NCBI RefSeq assembly: GCF_022179225.1
Contig: NZ_BPQL01000029.1
Span: 1-60,676, forward strand
Length of the DNA stretch: 60,676 nucleotides
Origin: Methylobacterium goesingense
GTDB taxonomy: Bacteria; Pseudomonadota; Alphaproteobacteria; Rhizobiales; Beijerinckiaceae
Reading direction: 5' to 3'
The translations under genes and the position numbers were made by a program. How positions within the stretch are numbered: the first letter of the stretch is position 1; each line of letters opens with the position of its first letter. The notes under the pieces were generated by a model, which searched no databases, was not told the origin of the DNA, and saw nothing but the letters and a program-made list of their open reading frames with translations. Below are positions 7,835 through 15,435 of the stretch, in pieces.

Positions 7835-8551
7835 CTACAGCATCTGCACATCGGCCATCCCCATCTCAACCGGCGAGGGACGCCCGAACAGGCTGACGGC
7901 GACCCGCAGACGGTCGTTCGGCAGGATCGCTTCGACCACGGCTGGGAAGCTCGCGAATGGGCCCTCCCGCACGACGACGCTCTGACCGACCTTGATGCCG
8001 ACTGGCTCGACGATCTCGCCGCGTGCCAGGACGTCGACGAACTGCTGCAAGCCCTCGGCGTCGAGGCGGGCCGGCTTGAGGACGGGACCCGCGATGTTGC
8101 CCTCCGTGCTGGCGTCCTCGACCGGGTAGCAGACGAGATCGGCGACGCCGGGAGCAGCCTTGGCTTCGTCGAGGTGGTCGGCATCAGCGACACCGATGAA
8201 GACGATGCGGAGGAGCATGGCTGTCCGGCGGATCACGCGGCGGCCGCGGCGCACGACCACCTCCGAGGTGCGGGGCTGATAGGTGACGACCTGGGCGGCC
8301 TGGAGGGCCTGGAGGGCCCGCTCGCCCATCCGTGGCTTCGTCCGGGCAATGTACCAGAGCAGGCTCGGATCGATCGTCAGGGAGGCCACGCCGCAGACCG
8401 GGTCCGCAGCGCTCTTGGCACTTGTAGCGACGTTCGGCGAGGCATTGGCACTCAGGCCGGCTGGAAGCCCCCGACGCTCCGACCTGCGCTGTTCCCGACG
8501 CTGCCTCCGCTCTCTATCGCGTTGACGCTTGCCCTTGGCTCGGCTGCTCAT
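7835..8551 (-). CDS. Phage NusG/RfaH-like transcription factor with arginine-rich N-terminus
   Basis: A 238-residue protein. Residues 64-178 form an NGN domain (WYIARTKPRMGERAL, then YQPRTSEVVVRRGRRVIRR). Residues about 188-222 are a KOW domain (GQSVVVREGPFASFPAVVEA). NusG paralogues bind RNA polymerase at the clamp and suppress pausing or termination. The first 30 residues are extremely basic (KRQRDRERRQRREQRRSERR), like the RNA-binding arginine-rich motif of lambda N. A GAGGA ribosome site precedes the ATG at 8551, so the basic segment is really part of the protein. The gene closes the leftward replication operon, upstream of terminase, where a late-gene antiterminator would act. Confidence 0.85.
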   Translation of the reverse strand: MSSRAKGKRQRDRERRQRREQRRSERRGLPAGLSANASPNVATSAKSAADPVCGVASLTIDPSLLWYIARTKPRMGERALQALQAAQVVTYQPRTSEVVVRRGRRVIRRTAMLLRIVFIGVADADHLDEAKAAPGVADLVCYPVEDASTEGNIAGPVLKPARLDAEGLQQFVDVLARGEIVEPVGIKVGQSVVVREGPFASFPAVVEAILPNDRLRVAVSLFGRPSPVEMGMADVQML

Positions 8552-8594
8552 CGGTGATCCTCGGCTGGCGACTGGATGAGGGTGGAGGGCAGGG

Positions 8595-10136
8595 TCACGG
8601 CACGAAGGCCAGCAGCTCGTCGTCGAACATCAGCGAGACGTCGCCGATCTTGCCAGTCTCGTGGAATTTGACCTTCCGGATGCCGACGTTGGCGATGCGG
8701 TCGTGCGGCGAGGCGCGGTGAATCACGACGCCGATCTCGGCCTTGTTGGCCCATGTGGCGCCGTCGGCGATGTCGTAGAGGGACATCGGCTCGCCGGCCT
8801 TGACCGAGAGGCCGGCCGCCTTCGTGGGATGAGCCACGACGATCGTGCAGACGTCGTAGGAGTGGGCGAAGCGCTTCAGCAGGCGGATGGCCCGATTGGT
8901 GTAGTCGGCCACGTTCTCGCCAGGCCGGCGTTTGTGCTCGACCTCGTTCCAGGGATCGAGGAGCAGCATCGAGATGCCCTCGCGCACCACGGCGTCGGCT
9001 GCCCTATCAATGACCCACTGCACGTCGGCCTCGGTCTCGTCGTCCTCCGGGGCCAGGGCGATGAAGACGAAGTGCTCGTCAATGAAGCGCCGGCAGCCGT
9101 CGCATTCCGGCTTGGTCCAGAGGGACCGGGGCTTCTGCAGGAGGAAGCCGATCAGCATGTTTTCCAGGATCGGCCGGACGTGCATCTCGAAGGAGGCGAT
9201 GGCGATGCGCCAACCGTGGCCACGAGCCATGTTCATGGCGATTTGGGTCATGAGGGCGGTCTTGCCCCCGCCGGGCAGGCCGCTGACGACGACGAAGGCG
9301 CCTCGATAGAGCCGCATGTGCAGGTCGAGCGGCGGAAAGCCGGTGGTGAGTGCCTGGAGCGGTGGTCGCTCCGGGAAGTCCGAGAGCTTGTAGAGACCCT
9401 TCACGGGGAAAGGCTTGGCATCCCGGATGCAGGCGAGGACGGCGTCGGCTCCGAAGTAGTGGAGCACCTCGTTCAGATCCTTGGCCGGCCTCAGGACCCC
9501 GTCCGCGTCGGGCACGCACGGTTCGGGCGGGTAGCTCACCATGGCGCAGCGGGAGCGACCAAGGCGACGGGCGAGCTCCAAGCTGAGGCGGCTGCCGGGC
9601 TCGTCACCATCGGTCGCCAGGACGAACCGGCGAATCCGCTTCAGGCGCTCCCAGTTGTTCGAAACGTAGCGGTACTTGTCGTCGTGCTCGGGCACCACGT
9701 CGTCGGCGTTGTCCGGCACGGCGACGAGATTGCCGGCCTCGTCACGGGCCGGCGGCGCACCGTCAGGGACCGAGACAGCGAACGGAAAACCGGCCTGGAT
9801 GGCCGCGATCGTGTCCAATTCGCCTTCGGTGATCACGGCTGGAGCCTGCCCGGAGTGCAAGGCCGGATCGTCGAGAACGTCGGCGTTGAAGAACGTCTTG
9901 CGAGCCCCGGCCCGCTGCCAGAACCGCTTGCCGCCCTTCGCGTCGCGAACCCGGTACTTGGCGTTCACCTCCTCGCCGCCGTCGATGTACGGGAACACCA
10001 GGATCGTGCCGGCGATGTCAGGAGCCGGGTCGCCACCCTGGACGTGCTTGGCGCTGTAGATCCCCAAACGTGATGCGGTCTCGCTCTCGATGGACCGGCT
10101 TTCCAGCCACGCCACGGCCTTGGGATTGAGGTGCAT
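8595..10136 (-). CDS. Toprim-containing replicative helicase (T7 gp4/Twinkle-like)
   Basis: A 513-residue protein. A Toprim domain lies at about 98-185, with the acidic TEGELD (103-108) and TDGDEPG (175-181) motifs. A RecA-like DnaB-type helicase follows from about 262, with Walker A GLPGGGKT (286-293) and Walker B MLLLDPWNE (about 390-398). It would unwind phage DNA and, through Toprim, could act in priming. The N-terminal zinc finger normal for gp4-type primases is missing here and is encoded separately, in another frame, by the overlapping upstream gene. The ATG at 10136 lies inside that gene. Confidence 0.9.
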   Translation of the reverse strand: MHLNPKAVAWLESRSIESETASRLGIYSAKHVQGGDPAPDIAGTILVFPYIDGGEEVNAKYRVRDAKGGKRFWQRAGARKTFFNADVLDDPALHSGQAPAVITEGELDTIAAIQAGFPFAVSVPDGAPPARDEAGNLVAVPDNADDVVPEHDDKYRYVSNNWERLKRIRRFVLATDGDEPGSRLSLELARRLGRSRCAMVSYPPEPCVPDADGVLRPAKDLNEVLHYFGADAVLACIRDAKPFPVKGLYKLSDFPERPPLQALTTGFPPLDLHMRLYRGAFVVVSGLPGGGKTALMTQIAMNMARGHGWRIAIASFEMHVRPILENMLIGFLLQKPRSLWTKPECDGCRRFIDEHFVFIALAPEDDETEADVQWVIDRAADAVVREGISMLLLDPWNEVEHKRRPGENVADYTNRAIRLLKRFAHSYDVCTIVVAHPTKAAGLSVKAGEPMSLYDIADGATWANKAEIGVVIHRASPHDRIANVGIRKVKFHETGKIGDVSLMFDDELLAFVP

Positions 10137-10347
10137 TGTCGAAGAACTTTCCGCCGCTCAGGTCGCAGTTGAGGCATCGAAACCCGACGCCACCGGCGTC
10201 GATCGTGACGCCCAGGGAACGGCGTCGGCGGTTGGCGGCGTGCTTGGCGTGGACCGCGCAGTTCGGGCAGATCGCGTAGTGCCGGCCGGGCGAGGTGGAT
10301 CGCAGGACGATCCCGAGTTCGCGCAGGATCTCATCGACCGATCTCAC
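10018..10347 (-). CDS. Zinc-finger primase fragment (CHC2-like), overlapping the helicase gene
   Basis: A 109-residue protein beginning at a GTG that overlaps the upstream stop (GTGA). Residues about 24-27 give CPNC and about 52-55 give CLNC, forming a four-cysteine ribbon with the basic spacer HAANRRRRSLGV. This is the template-recognition finger of phage primases. The conserved part ends near CDLSGGKFF, right where the helicase begins in another frame. The last 39 codons are therefore out-of-frame helicase sequence. It may act as a separate subunit, or it may be joined to the helicase by frameshifting. Confidence 0.75.
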   Translation of the reverse strand: MRSVDEILRELGIVLRSTSPGRHYAICPNCAVHAKHAANRRRRSLGVTIDAGGVGFRCLNCDLSGGKFFDNAPQSQGRGVAGKPVHRERDRITFGDLQRQARPGWRPGS

Positions 10348-11174
10348 GGCACGTAGCCGCAGGCCTTCGGCTTGGGCGCGTTGGCATTGGCGATGGCCTC
10401 GGCCTTGATGCGCTCGACCGCGAGCCGCGCCTCCCGATCCCGCTTGGCCAGGGCGCCGGGTACGGCGAAGAACCAGTTCGGCTGATCGGCCGCCCAGCCG
10501 GCAAGCCCGGTCAACTCGGCTCGCAGGCTGACGCTCGGGAACGCCGTCTCCCACTTCCGGAAATCGACCTCGTTCAGCCGAATGACGCCAGCCTCGAAAA
10601 AATACCGGCTCGTCTCGGGCACCGATCGCGAAGCGGCGGTGCGAGTTACGGGCTCAGTTTTTTCAGGAAGAGGCTCAGGTATCTGCTCTCCACCCTTCCC
10701 CTTCATCCTACATCCTACATCCTCCATCTGAGAGCCGCATTCAGAACCAGTTCCGAACTCAGCCGGAACTGGTTCGGAACTCGATGCGAACCGCTTCCTC
10801 CCAGTGGTGGCGTCAGGACGCGATCCGTCGCCGTTAAAGCCGGCGTAGTTCCGGTGGGATTCCGGCAGAGGGTGGACGACCTTCGGCGACTTCGGACGCT
10901 GGTGCTTCACGAAGTTGCGGACGACGCCGTAGGGCCTGCCCTCCTCGAAGCGACAGATGCAGCCGGCATCCAGAAGCTCCTGAAGCAGGGGCTCGACGCT
11001 CTCGGTTGAGGCCGGCATGAGGCGCATCTTCAGCGTGAGCGGCTTCCATTCGAAGACGCCCTGATCGTCAGCCTCGCACCAAAGGCCGATCCACAGGACC
11101 TGTGCCGGCGCCGATAGCGAGACGAACGCCTCATCGGTGAAGAGACCGGGATGAATTGATCGTATGCGGCTCAT
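10344..11174 (-). CDS. Phage replication initiator/organiser-like protein
   Basis: A 276-residue protein. The N-terminal 105 residues (MSRIRSIHPGLFTDEAFVSL, QGVFEWKPLTLKMRL) match the winged-helix domain common at the start of alphaproteobacterial prophage replication proteins. The middle is low complexity and charged. The C-terminal part (FRKWETAFPSVSLRAELTG) is helical and may recruit the helicase. I chose the ATG at 11174 because it begins the conserved domain and overlaps the upstream stop (ATGA). The stop overlaps the GTG of the zinc-finger gene. Confidence 0.8.
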   Translation of the reverse strand: MSRIRSIHPGLFTDEAFVSLSAPAQVLWIGLWCEADDQGVFEWKPLTLKMRLMPASTESVEPLLQELLDAGCICRFEEGRPYGVVRNFVKHQRPKSPKVVHPLPESHRNYAGFNGDGSRPDATTGRKRFASSSEPVPAEFGTGSECGSQMEDVGCRMKGKGGEQIPEPLPEKTEPVTRTAASRSVPETSRYFFEAGVIRLNEVDFRKWETAFPSVSLRAELTGLAGWAADQPNWFFAVPGALAKRDREARLAVERIKAEAIANANAPKPKACGYVP

Positions 11175-11455
11175 GCCGGTCCTCCTCCACGTACGCGGGC
11201 CTTGAGACGGCTGTTCTCGACAGTCAGCCGGGCGATCTCGTCCTCGAGGTCGAGGTGGGTGCGCTCGTCCGAGGCCAAGTGGGCCCGCATGAAGGCCGTG
11301 TAGGCATCCACCGCGGCCTGATGGTCGGCGAGGTCGTCGCTGGTCTGGGCGAAGCGCTTGGCCTCCACCCACCGGTCGAACAAGCAGGACCGGTACGCCT
11401 TCACCCGCTCGACGATGGGCGGGGACGTCGAGGAATTGGAGACAGTAAGGGGCAT
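11171..11455 (-). CDS. Hypothetical coiled-coil phage protein upstream of the replication initiator
   Basis: A 94-residue protein. The C-terminal half (LDLEDEIARLTVENSRLKAR) is a clear leucine-zipper-like coiled coil. Its stop overlaps the next start by four bases, so it is translationally coupled to the replication initiator. It may dimerise and assist replication or act as a regulator. No DNA-binding motif is evident. Confidence 0.7.
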   Translation of the reverse strand: MPLTVSNSSTSPPIVERVKAYRSCLFDRWVEAKRFAQTSDDLADHQAAVDAYTAFMRAHLASDERTHLDLEDEIARLTVENSRLKARVRGGGPA

Positions 11456-11569
11456 CGGCCAAAGCTCCGGGGTTCGGGAGCGCCGTGTTCAGGCGGGGAT
11501 GTCGGATGGCGGTGGAGCGCTAGGGCCGGATCAGGGCGGCGGCTGCGCGTGGGTCAGCGGGATCACTCG

Positions 11570-11959
11570 TCACTCTCCCTGAGCCAGACGCCGAGAGCGG
11601 CTAGCGAGAGCCCGAAGCGCATCAGCATCCGGCCCACCGGGTCGCGCAGCCAGACGGGACACGCGTTCCGCAAGCGCTTCGAAATCTGCCGCGAGGCACG
11701 CCAACTCATCTGAACTCTCCCGGCTGCGGGCTGCGCGTGCCGCGCGGATAGCTTCTATCTCAATGGCCTCGACACGCCGGGCCTTGCGGTACCAGAGGTC
11801 AAAGGCGCGCCAGTAGGACAGACCGGCCCGGCGGGCGGCACGCCCGATCTGGGTCTTGACGCGGTCGTCCGCCCCGACCGGCCGGGCAAGCTCGCGCAGC
11901 CCTTCGGCTGCCTCAAGAAACAGAGCGGTCAACGACCTCTCCCAAGACTTTTGGGACAT
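11570..11959 (-). CDS. Hypothetical helical phage protein
   Basis: A 129-residue, strongly helical and basic protein. Residues about 28-62 (VGADDRVKTQIGRAARRAGL, SYWRAFDLWYRKARRVE) resemble a helix-turn-helix-type DNA-binding region found in several rhizobial prophage proteins. The C-terminal part is Ala/Arg-rich. I chose the ATG at 11959, which is preceded by GGGAG, over one at 12037 whose leader looks non-coding. It belongs to the leftward early operon. Confidence 0.65.
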   Translation of the reverse strand: MSQKSWERSLTALFLEAAEGLRELARPVGADDRVKTQIGRAARRAGLSYWRAFDLWYRKARRVEAIEIEAIRAARAARSRESSDELACLAADFEALAERVSRLAARPGGPDADALRALASRSRRLAQGE

Positions 11960-12118
11960 CTCCCAACGCTCCCTCGCCACAGTGATGGGCGTGACGAGGA
12001 GGTTGAGTGTGCAGTCCCTGAACGGTGGAACGGACAAGGTCGGACCTGACGTGCGCGGTGCTCTGGCGGGCGAGCGCGTACGGCAGGGCCGAGCCCTGGA
12101 AAAAAGGATCGGAGGCGA

Positions 12119-12343
12119 TCACGAAGACGCCTCCGCGACGGCGCGGGCCGGCTTCACCGGCTCGAGGTCCGGGGCGCGGACCATACCGCCGGAGATCTCC
12201 TCGATCCGGGCGGCGACCCGGATAGACGGGCCCCTCTGGCGGAACCGGAGCTTGCGGACGCCGAACACGGAGATGTCGCCGATGCGCTCGGCCAGGCCGG
12301 CATCGTCGATCTCGCTCGTGCGCATCCAGTCCTTGAGCAGCAT
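12119..12343 (-). CDS. Small HTH protein (YdaS/Cro-like)
   Basis: A 74-residue protein. Residues 3-50 (LKDWMRTSEIDDAGLAERIG, then VFGVRKLRFRQRGPSIRVAA) form a Cro/YdaS-type helix-turn-helix; the PSIRVA segment is the usual end of that fold. A GGAGGT ribosome site precedes the ATG. It stands at the head of the leftward replication genes and probably regulates them. Its start codon shares bases with an oppositely oriented ATG at 12342. Confidence 0.75.
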   Translation of the reverse strand: MLLKDWMRTSEIDDAGLAERIGDISVFGVRKLRFRQRGPSIRVAARIEEISGGMVRAPDLEPVKPARAVAEASS

Positions 12344-12584
12344 GGGCGGGCTACCTCCGGCCGGCGGAAATGAAGACGGCGGCGCGGCCGCGCTGCCGAC
12401 CTTGGGCGACGCTCTGGCGGTGCTGTGCGTCGACCTGATCGCGGTGCTGCCGGCGCAGGATCGCGCGGCCGCGCGGGAGCGGCTGGCGAACCGCCTCTAC
12501 GAGCAGGCCCGTACGCCCCGGAGCGGGCCGGCGGCCGCCCTGCTTGGCGCCATCGCGAACGCGATGATGCGCCTGGAAGGCTGA
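12342..12584 (+). CDS. Hypothetical small alanine-rich protein
   Basis: An 80-residue helical protein (LGDALAVLCVDLIAVLPAQD, then ARERLANRLYEQA). It starts at an ATG overlapping the opposite-strand start in a CATG palindrome. The ribosome site is weak (GAGCAG), so the start is uncertain. The product may be a small regulator or a partner of the HTH protein. The family is not recognised. Confidence 0.5.
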   Translation: MGGLPPAGGNEDGGAAALPTLGDALAVLCVDLIAVLPAQDRAAARERLANRLYEQARTPRSGPAAALLGAIANAMMRLEG

Positions 12585-12638
12585 AGGGTCCCGGCTATGC
12601 CCATCTGAAGATTTCGACATCCCGACGAGGAGACGATG

Positions 12639-12899
12639 ATGGCCGACGCGCCGGACGAGGACCTGTTCGAGATCGAGTTGGATGGCATCGAGCGGACGAT
12701 CTGCCCGTCCATCGGCGACAAACTCTACGACATCGCGTTCGACTGCACCCGGGGCAGCTGTATCGTGAACATCACCGTCACGATCGACGCGGAGGTGGTG
12801 ACGACCCTGGAGATCGTACCGATGGGCATGAGTGAGTTGAACCGGGCCTTCGCCGCTCTTGCCGAGCAGACGAAAGCGTGGCGGATCGCCTTGGAATAG
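12639..12899 (+). CDS. Hypothetical acidic small protein
   Basis: An 86-residue acidic protein. The N-terminus DAPDEDLFEIELDGIER is followed by strand-rich sequence with two cysteines (TICPS, FDCTRGSC). A GAGGAG ribosome site precedes the tandem ATGATG, and the second ATG (12639) is taken here. It follows the previous gene on the same strand. Function unknown. Confidence 0.6.
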   Translation: MADAPDEDLFEIELDGIERTICPSIGDKLYDIAFDCTRGSCIVNITVTIDAEVVTTLEIVPMGMSELNRAFAALAEQTKAWRIALE

Positions 12900-12937
12900 T
12901 ACCCGGGGCATGATCAGCGATGCGCTTGCAGCTAGAA

Positions 12938-13207
12938 TCATTTCCACACCGTGGAATAGGAGGCTGTTCGCTTTTGAGATGCACGAAAAGAATTACGTGC
13001 TTTTGCCCAGGCTGCTGCGCCCACAGAGCCGTTACTGATCACTTCAACAAGAGCTATAATTTCGACTGGTACGGGACGCTGGCCTCTCTCCCACCGTTGT
13101 AGCGTTCTTGCTGGGTTTTGACCCCCTAGACCCAATCCCAAGGCGCACTCCCGGAGAGACATGTTTTGGCTAGTCCGCCATTGGGTCGGTAGGGTTGGAG
13201 CGCTCAT
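12938..13207 (-). CDS. Cro-like HTH regulator divergent from the phage repressor
   Basis: A protein of about 89 residues. The central part (LRECALGLGLGGQNPARTLQ, then RWERGQRPVPVEIIALVEVI) is a helix-turn-helix of the Cro/XRE type, with the typical WERGxRPVP turn. It is divergent from the CI-type repressor, as cro is from cI. An in-frame ATG at 13243 would place the coding start beyond operator O1, and another ATG lies at 13162. I took 13207 because the operator and -10 box then lie just upstream. Ribosome sites are weak at all three. Confidence 0.65.
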   Translation of the reverse strand: MSAPTLPTQWRTSQNMSLRECALGLGLGGQNPARTLQRWERGQRPVPVEIIALVEVISNGSVGAAAWAKARNSFRASQKRTASYSTVWK

Positions 13208-13217
13208 ACCAGCACCA

Positions 13218-13232
13218 TAGCCGAATGGGCTA
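13218..13232. promoter_or_regulatory. Operator O1 (TAGCC-N5-GGCTA), leftward promoter
   Basis: A perfect inverted repeat with a 5-bp spacer. On the minus strand a TTGCGC box (13243-13238) lies about 17 bp from GCTATG, so the operator overlaps the -10 of a leftward promoter for the Cro-like gene. The same architecture occurs at 14003. Confidence 0.7.
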
Positions 13233-13243
13233 ACTAAGCGCAA

Positions 13244-13258
13244 TAGGCTAAATAGCCT
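13244..13258. promoter_or_regulatory. Operator O2, outward-facing half-sites
   Basis: AGGCT-AAAT-AGCCT (13245-13258) carries the same GGCTA half-site in inverted order. It lies between O1 and the repressor start and is probably part of the autoregulatory region. Confidence 0.5.
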
Positions 13259-13302
13259 CAGGCGCTATAGACGTCAAAATCTCCCAAGCGCATACGGCTT
13301 AT

Positions 13303-13965
13303 ATGTCTGATACGAGCCCAAACCGGATTGCAGAACTGCGTAAGCTGCGAGGTATGACTCAGCAGGCGCTCGCTGATGCCGTGGGCGCGCACTGGATTAC
13401 GATCTCAAAGCTAGAAAGAGGAAAGCTGCCGCTCAGCTTCGAATGGGCAGAGCGAATTGGTCACGCGCTCGGCGTCGGAGAATTTGATGTATTTAGGACT
13501 AGATTTGCCCCTAATACTGTATTTGTTGATGGCGTCATAATTGAAGGTGGCAGGGCATTCTACTATAAAGACGAAGCTGGAAATCTTGATCATCAAGCAT
13601 ACATGATTGAGGTGGAAACCGCGCAGTCCCCATTAAAAGATTGGTTCATTATTGAAAATAACGCATTATTTCCGTTCTTTCAAACGAACGATCTTGTACA
13701 GGTGACTTATGTCGATCCAACGGAAATAGACTTGTTTATTGACCGCTTATGCCTCGTATCAATGCCTATAGAGAATACCGATAAGCTCAATAGTGTTTTA
13801 GGTTTTGTTGTGAATGGCCGCAAAAGTGGCTTTGATCTCAATATCCCCGGCAGTGCGCCTCTGAGGGACATCAAGATTGAAGGTGTGCGTCCGGTTACGA
13901 TGGCCTTGTATAACCCGCCCGTATGGGACCAGCGATCCGGACGACCGAGGCAGAAAAAGGCCTGA
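13303..13965 (+). CDS. CI-type phage repressor with S24-like C-terminal domain lacking the serine
   Basis: A 220-residue protein. The N-terminal XRE helix-turn-helix (residues 8-62) includes RGMTQQALADAVGAHWITIS and KLERGK. The C-terminal half has the layout of LexA/CI S24 domains; where the nucleophile motif G-D-S-M-x-P is expected, it reads N-N-A-L-F-P followed by F-Q-T-N-D-L-V. The serine is thus apparently replaced by alanine, so RecA-stimulated self-cleavage is unlikely. The gene has markedly lower G+C than the genome. It is flanked by TAGCC-N5-GGCTA operators on both sides and should be the lysogeny regulator. Confidence 0.85.
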   Translation: MSDTSPNRIAELRKLRGMTQQALADAVGAHWITISKLERGKLPLSFEWAERIGHALGVGEFDVFRTRFAPNTVFVDGVIIEGGRAFYYKDEAGNLDHQAYMIEVETAQSPLKDWFIIENNALFPFFQTNDLVQVTYVDPTEIDLFIDRLCLVSMPIENTDKLNSVLGFVVNGRKSGFDLNIPGSAPLRDIKIEGVRPVTMALYNPPVWDQRSGRPRQKKA

Positions 13966-13967
13966 CA

Positions 13968-13982
13968 TAGCCTGAACGGCTA
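13968..13982. promoter_or_regulatory. Operator O3 (TAGCC-N5-GGCTA)
   Basis: A perfect copy of the O1 motif, three bases after the repressor stop codon. It lies 35 bp from O4, a spacing that would allow cooperative repressor binding. Confidence 0.65.
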
Positions 13983-13990
13983 ATTATCTG

Positions 13991-14018
13991 TTGACGTCGA
14001 TATAGCCAGTTTGGCTAT
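13991..14018 (+). promoter_or_regulatory. Rightward early promoter with operator O4
   Basis: TTGACG at 13991-13996 and GGCTATG around 14013 are spaced like -35 and -10 boxes. The perfect operator TAGCC-agttt-GGCTA (14003-14017) lies across the spacer and -10. The promoter should drive the rightward operon from 14241 and be shut by the repressor. Confidence 0.6.
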
Positions 14019-14240
14019 GTACGCGTGACGTCGCTTAGCGCGAGGCGCTTCAATGTCCGGTTCGATTTCTATCGTGGATATAATGCCTGAGCGGTTGCGC
14101 GTCAGCACCGAAGCCCTGTCCGGAAGCATATCGAACATCTGACAGGTCTCGGGTGAGCGCGGCGCGCCACTCGACACAAGCGGCCCCCGCCAGTGCTGCA
14201 ACACCAGCGAGGGCCTTCCCCGAACTCAGGAGCTGAAACC

Positions 14241-15431
14241 ATGGAACAGGGCAATTGCCTTGATAGCACCCGCATGTCCGCAGTGCATGAGGTCGACACC
14301 CGAACGGATGGCGAGCCTGCGCTGGATGCGGCGATCACCAACCTGCTTCAGGCCCCGACGCGAGCGACGGCCTCCGAGCCGATGTCCGCGGCACGGTCAC
14401 AGGACGACGTTCCCGATCTCGCGGATGCCTGCATTGAGCAGGTGGCCCGCCTGAATCATTGGGATGCGAACACGGGCTCGCTGACCGAAGAGCAGGGTAT
14501 CGCGGAGATGGCCCGCTGGAACGGGGTGTTCCGGCGCGCAATCGAAACGCCCTCAGCCGGCCTGCGGGACCTTGCTGGCAAGGCGTATCTGATGCTGGCT
14601 GACCTCGACCGGTTTCATCCGGTGGAGAAGGATTCGAGCGACGACTTCCAATTGATGCGGGTCATCTTAGGGGAGGTTTTGACGCTCGGGGGGCTCGCAG
14701 ACCACGTCGGAGTCACAAAGGGCGACCCGATCCTCACCGTGATCAAGGAAGGCCGGCGCCTTCTGCGCGCCTACCTCGATGCACACCACATATACGAGCA
14801 GGACCCAAACACCGTTGAGCCGCGTCCCGAATGGGGTGAGGCCGGCCGTGCCCTTTGGGCCTACGTCGATGCGACGATTCTCCAGACGGTTCCCCTGACG
14901 GCGGTCGGATGCCGCGAACTGACTCGGTTCGCCGTCGATTACGCCGATGCGTTGGAGTGCTCTATTTGCGATGACGACGAACAGGCGATCTCGCGCCTGA
15001 TCGCTCAGAGCCCTCTGCTGTGCGACGGCACCGAGAACGCGAAAGCCGACTCCGTCTTCGCGCTCGCCAAGGCGGAAGCCGAGGCGCTGGGGGTCTCAGG
15101 GATGGGCATCAGCGAGTTGGGCGCCCTCTATGACAAGCTCAGAGCGGCGCGCGAATTGTGGGGCGCGGCGATGTGTGAGCCCGTCGCAGTGGCCAGCCAC
15201 TCGACCCAGGGTTTCGTCGTTCGATCGCACTACGGCAGCCGTGCGGAGTTCGAGGACGTTCGCGCCGGCTTCCTCATGGATCGCATCGCAACTGAAATTG
15301 CGAACCGTCCTGCGATCAACGATTGGGAGCGCGACAATCAGCTCGTACTGCGTATCCAGCAGGAGATCGCGTGCGAGGGACGCATTCAAGATCCTGCCTT
15401 GCTGGCCGAAATCGCCCGGACATGGGGGTGA
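14241..15431 (+). CDS. Hypothetical protein, first gene of the rightward early phage operon
   Basis: A 396-residue, mostly helical acidic protein that I do not recognise. It has an N-terminal variable part and a helical core (GEAGRALWAYVDATILQTVP, then CRELTRFAVDYADALECSIC). No catalytic motif is visible. The ATG is preceded by AGGAG. It is the first gene after the repressor-controlled promoter, so it is silent in the lysogen and expressed on induction. Confidence 0.7.
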   Translation: MEQGNCLDSTRMSAVHEVDTRTDGEPALDAAITNLLQAPTRATASEPMSAARSQDDVPDLADACIEQVARLNHWDANTGSLTEEQGIAEMARWNGVFRRAIETPSAGLRDLAGKAYLMLADLDRFHPVEKDSSDDFQLMRVILGEVLTLGGLADHVGVTKGDPILTVIKEGRRLLRAYLDAHHIYEQDPNTVEPRPEWGEAGRALWAYVDATILQTVPLTAVGCRELTRFAVDYADALECSICDDDEQAISRLIAQSPLLCDGTENAKADSVFALAKAEAEALGVSGMGISELGALYDKLRAARELWGAAMCEPVAVASHSTQGFVVRSHYGSRAEFEDVRAGFLMDRIATEIANRPAINDWERDNQLVLRIQQEIACEGRIQDPALLAEIARTWG

Positions 15432-15435
15432 GCCG

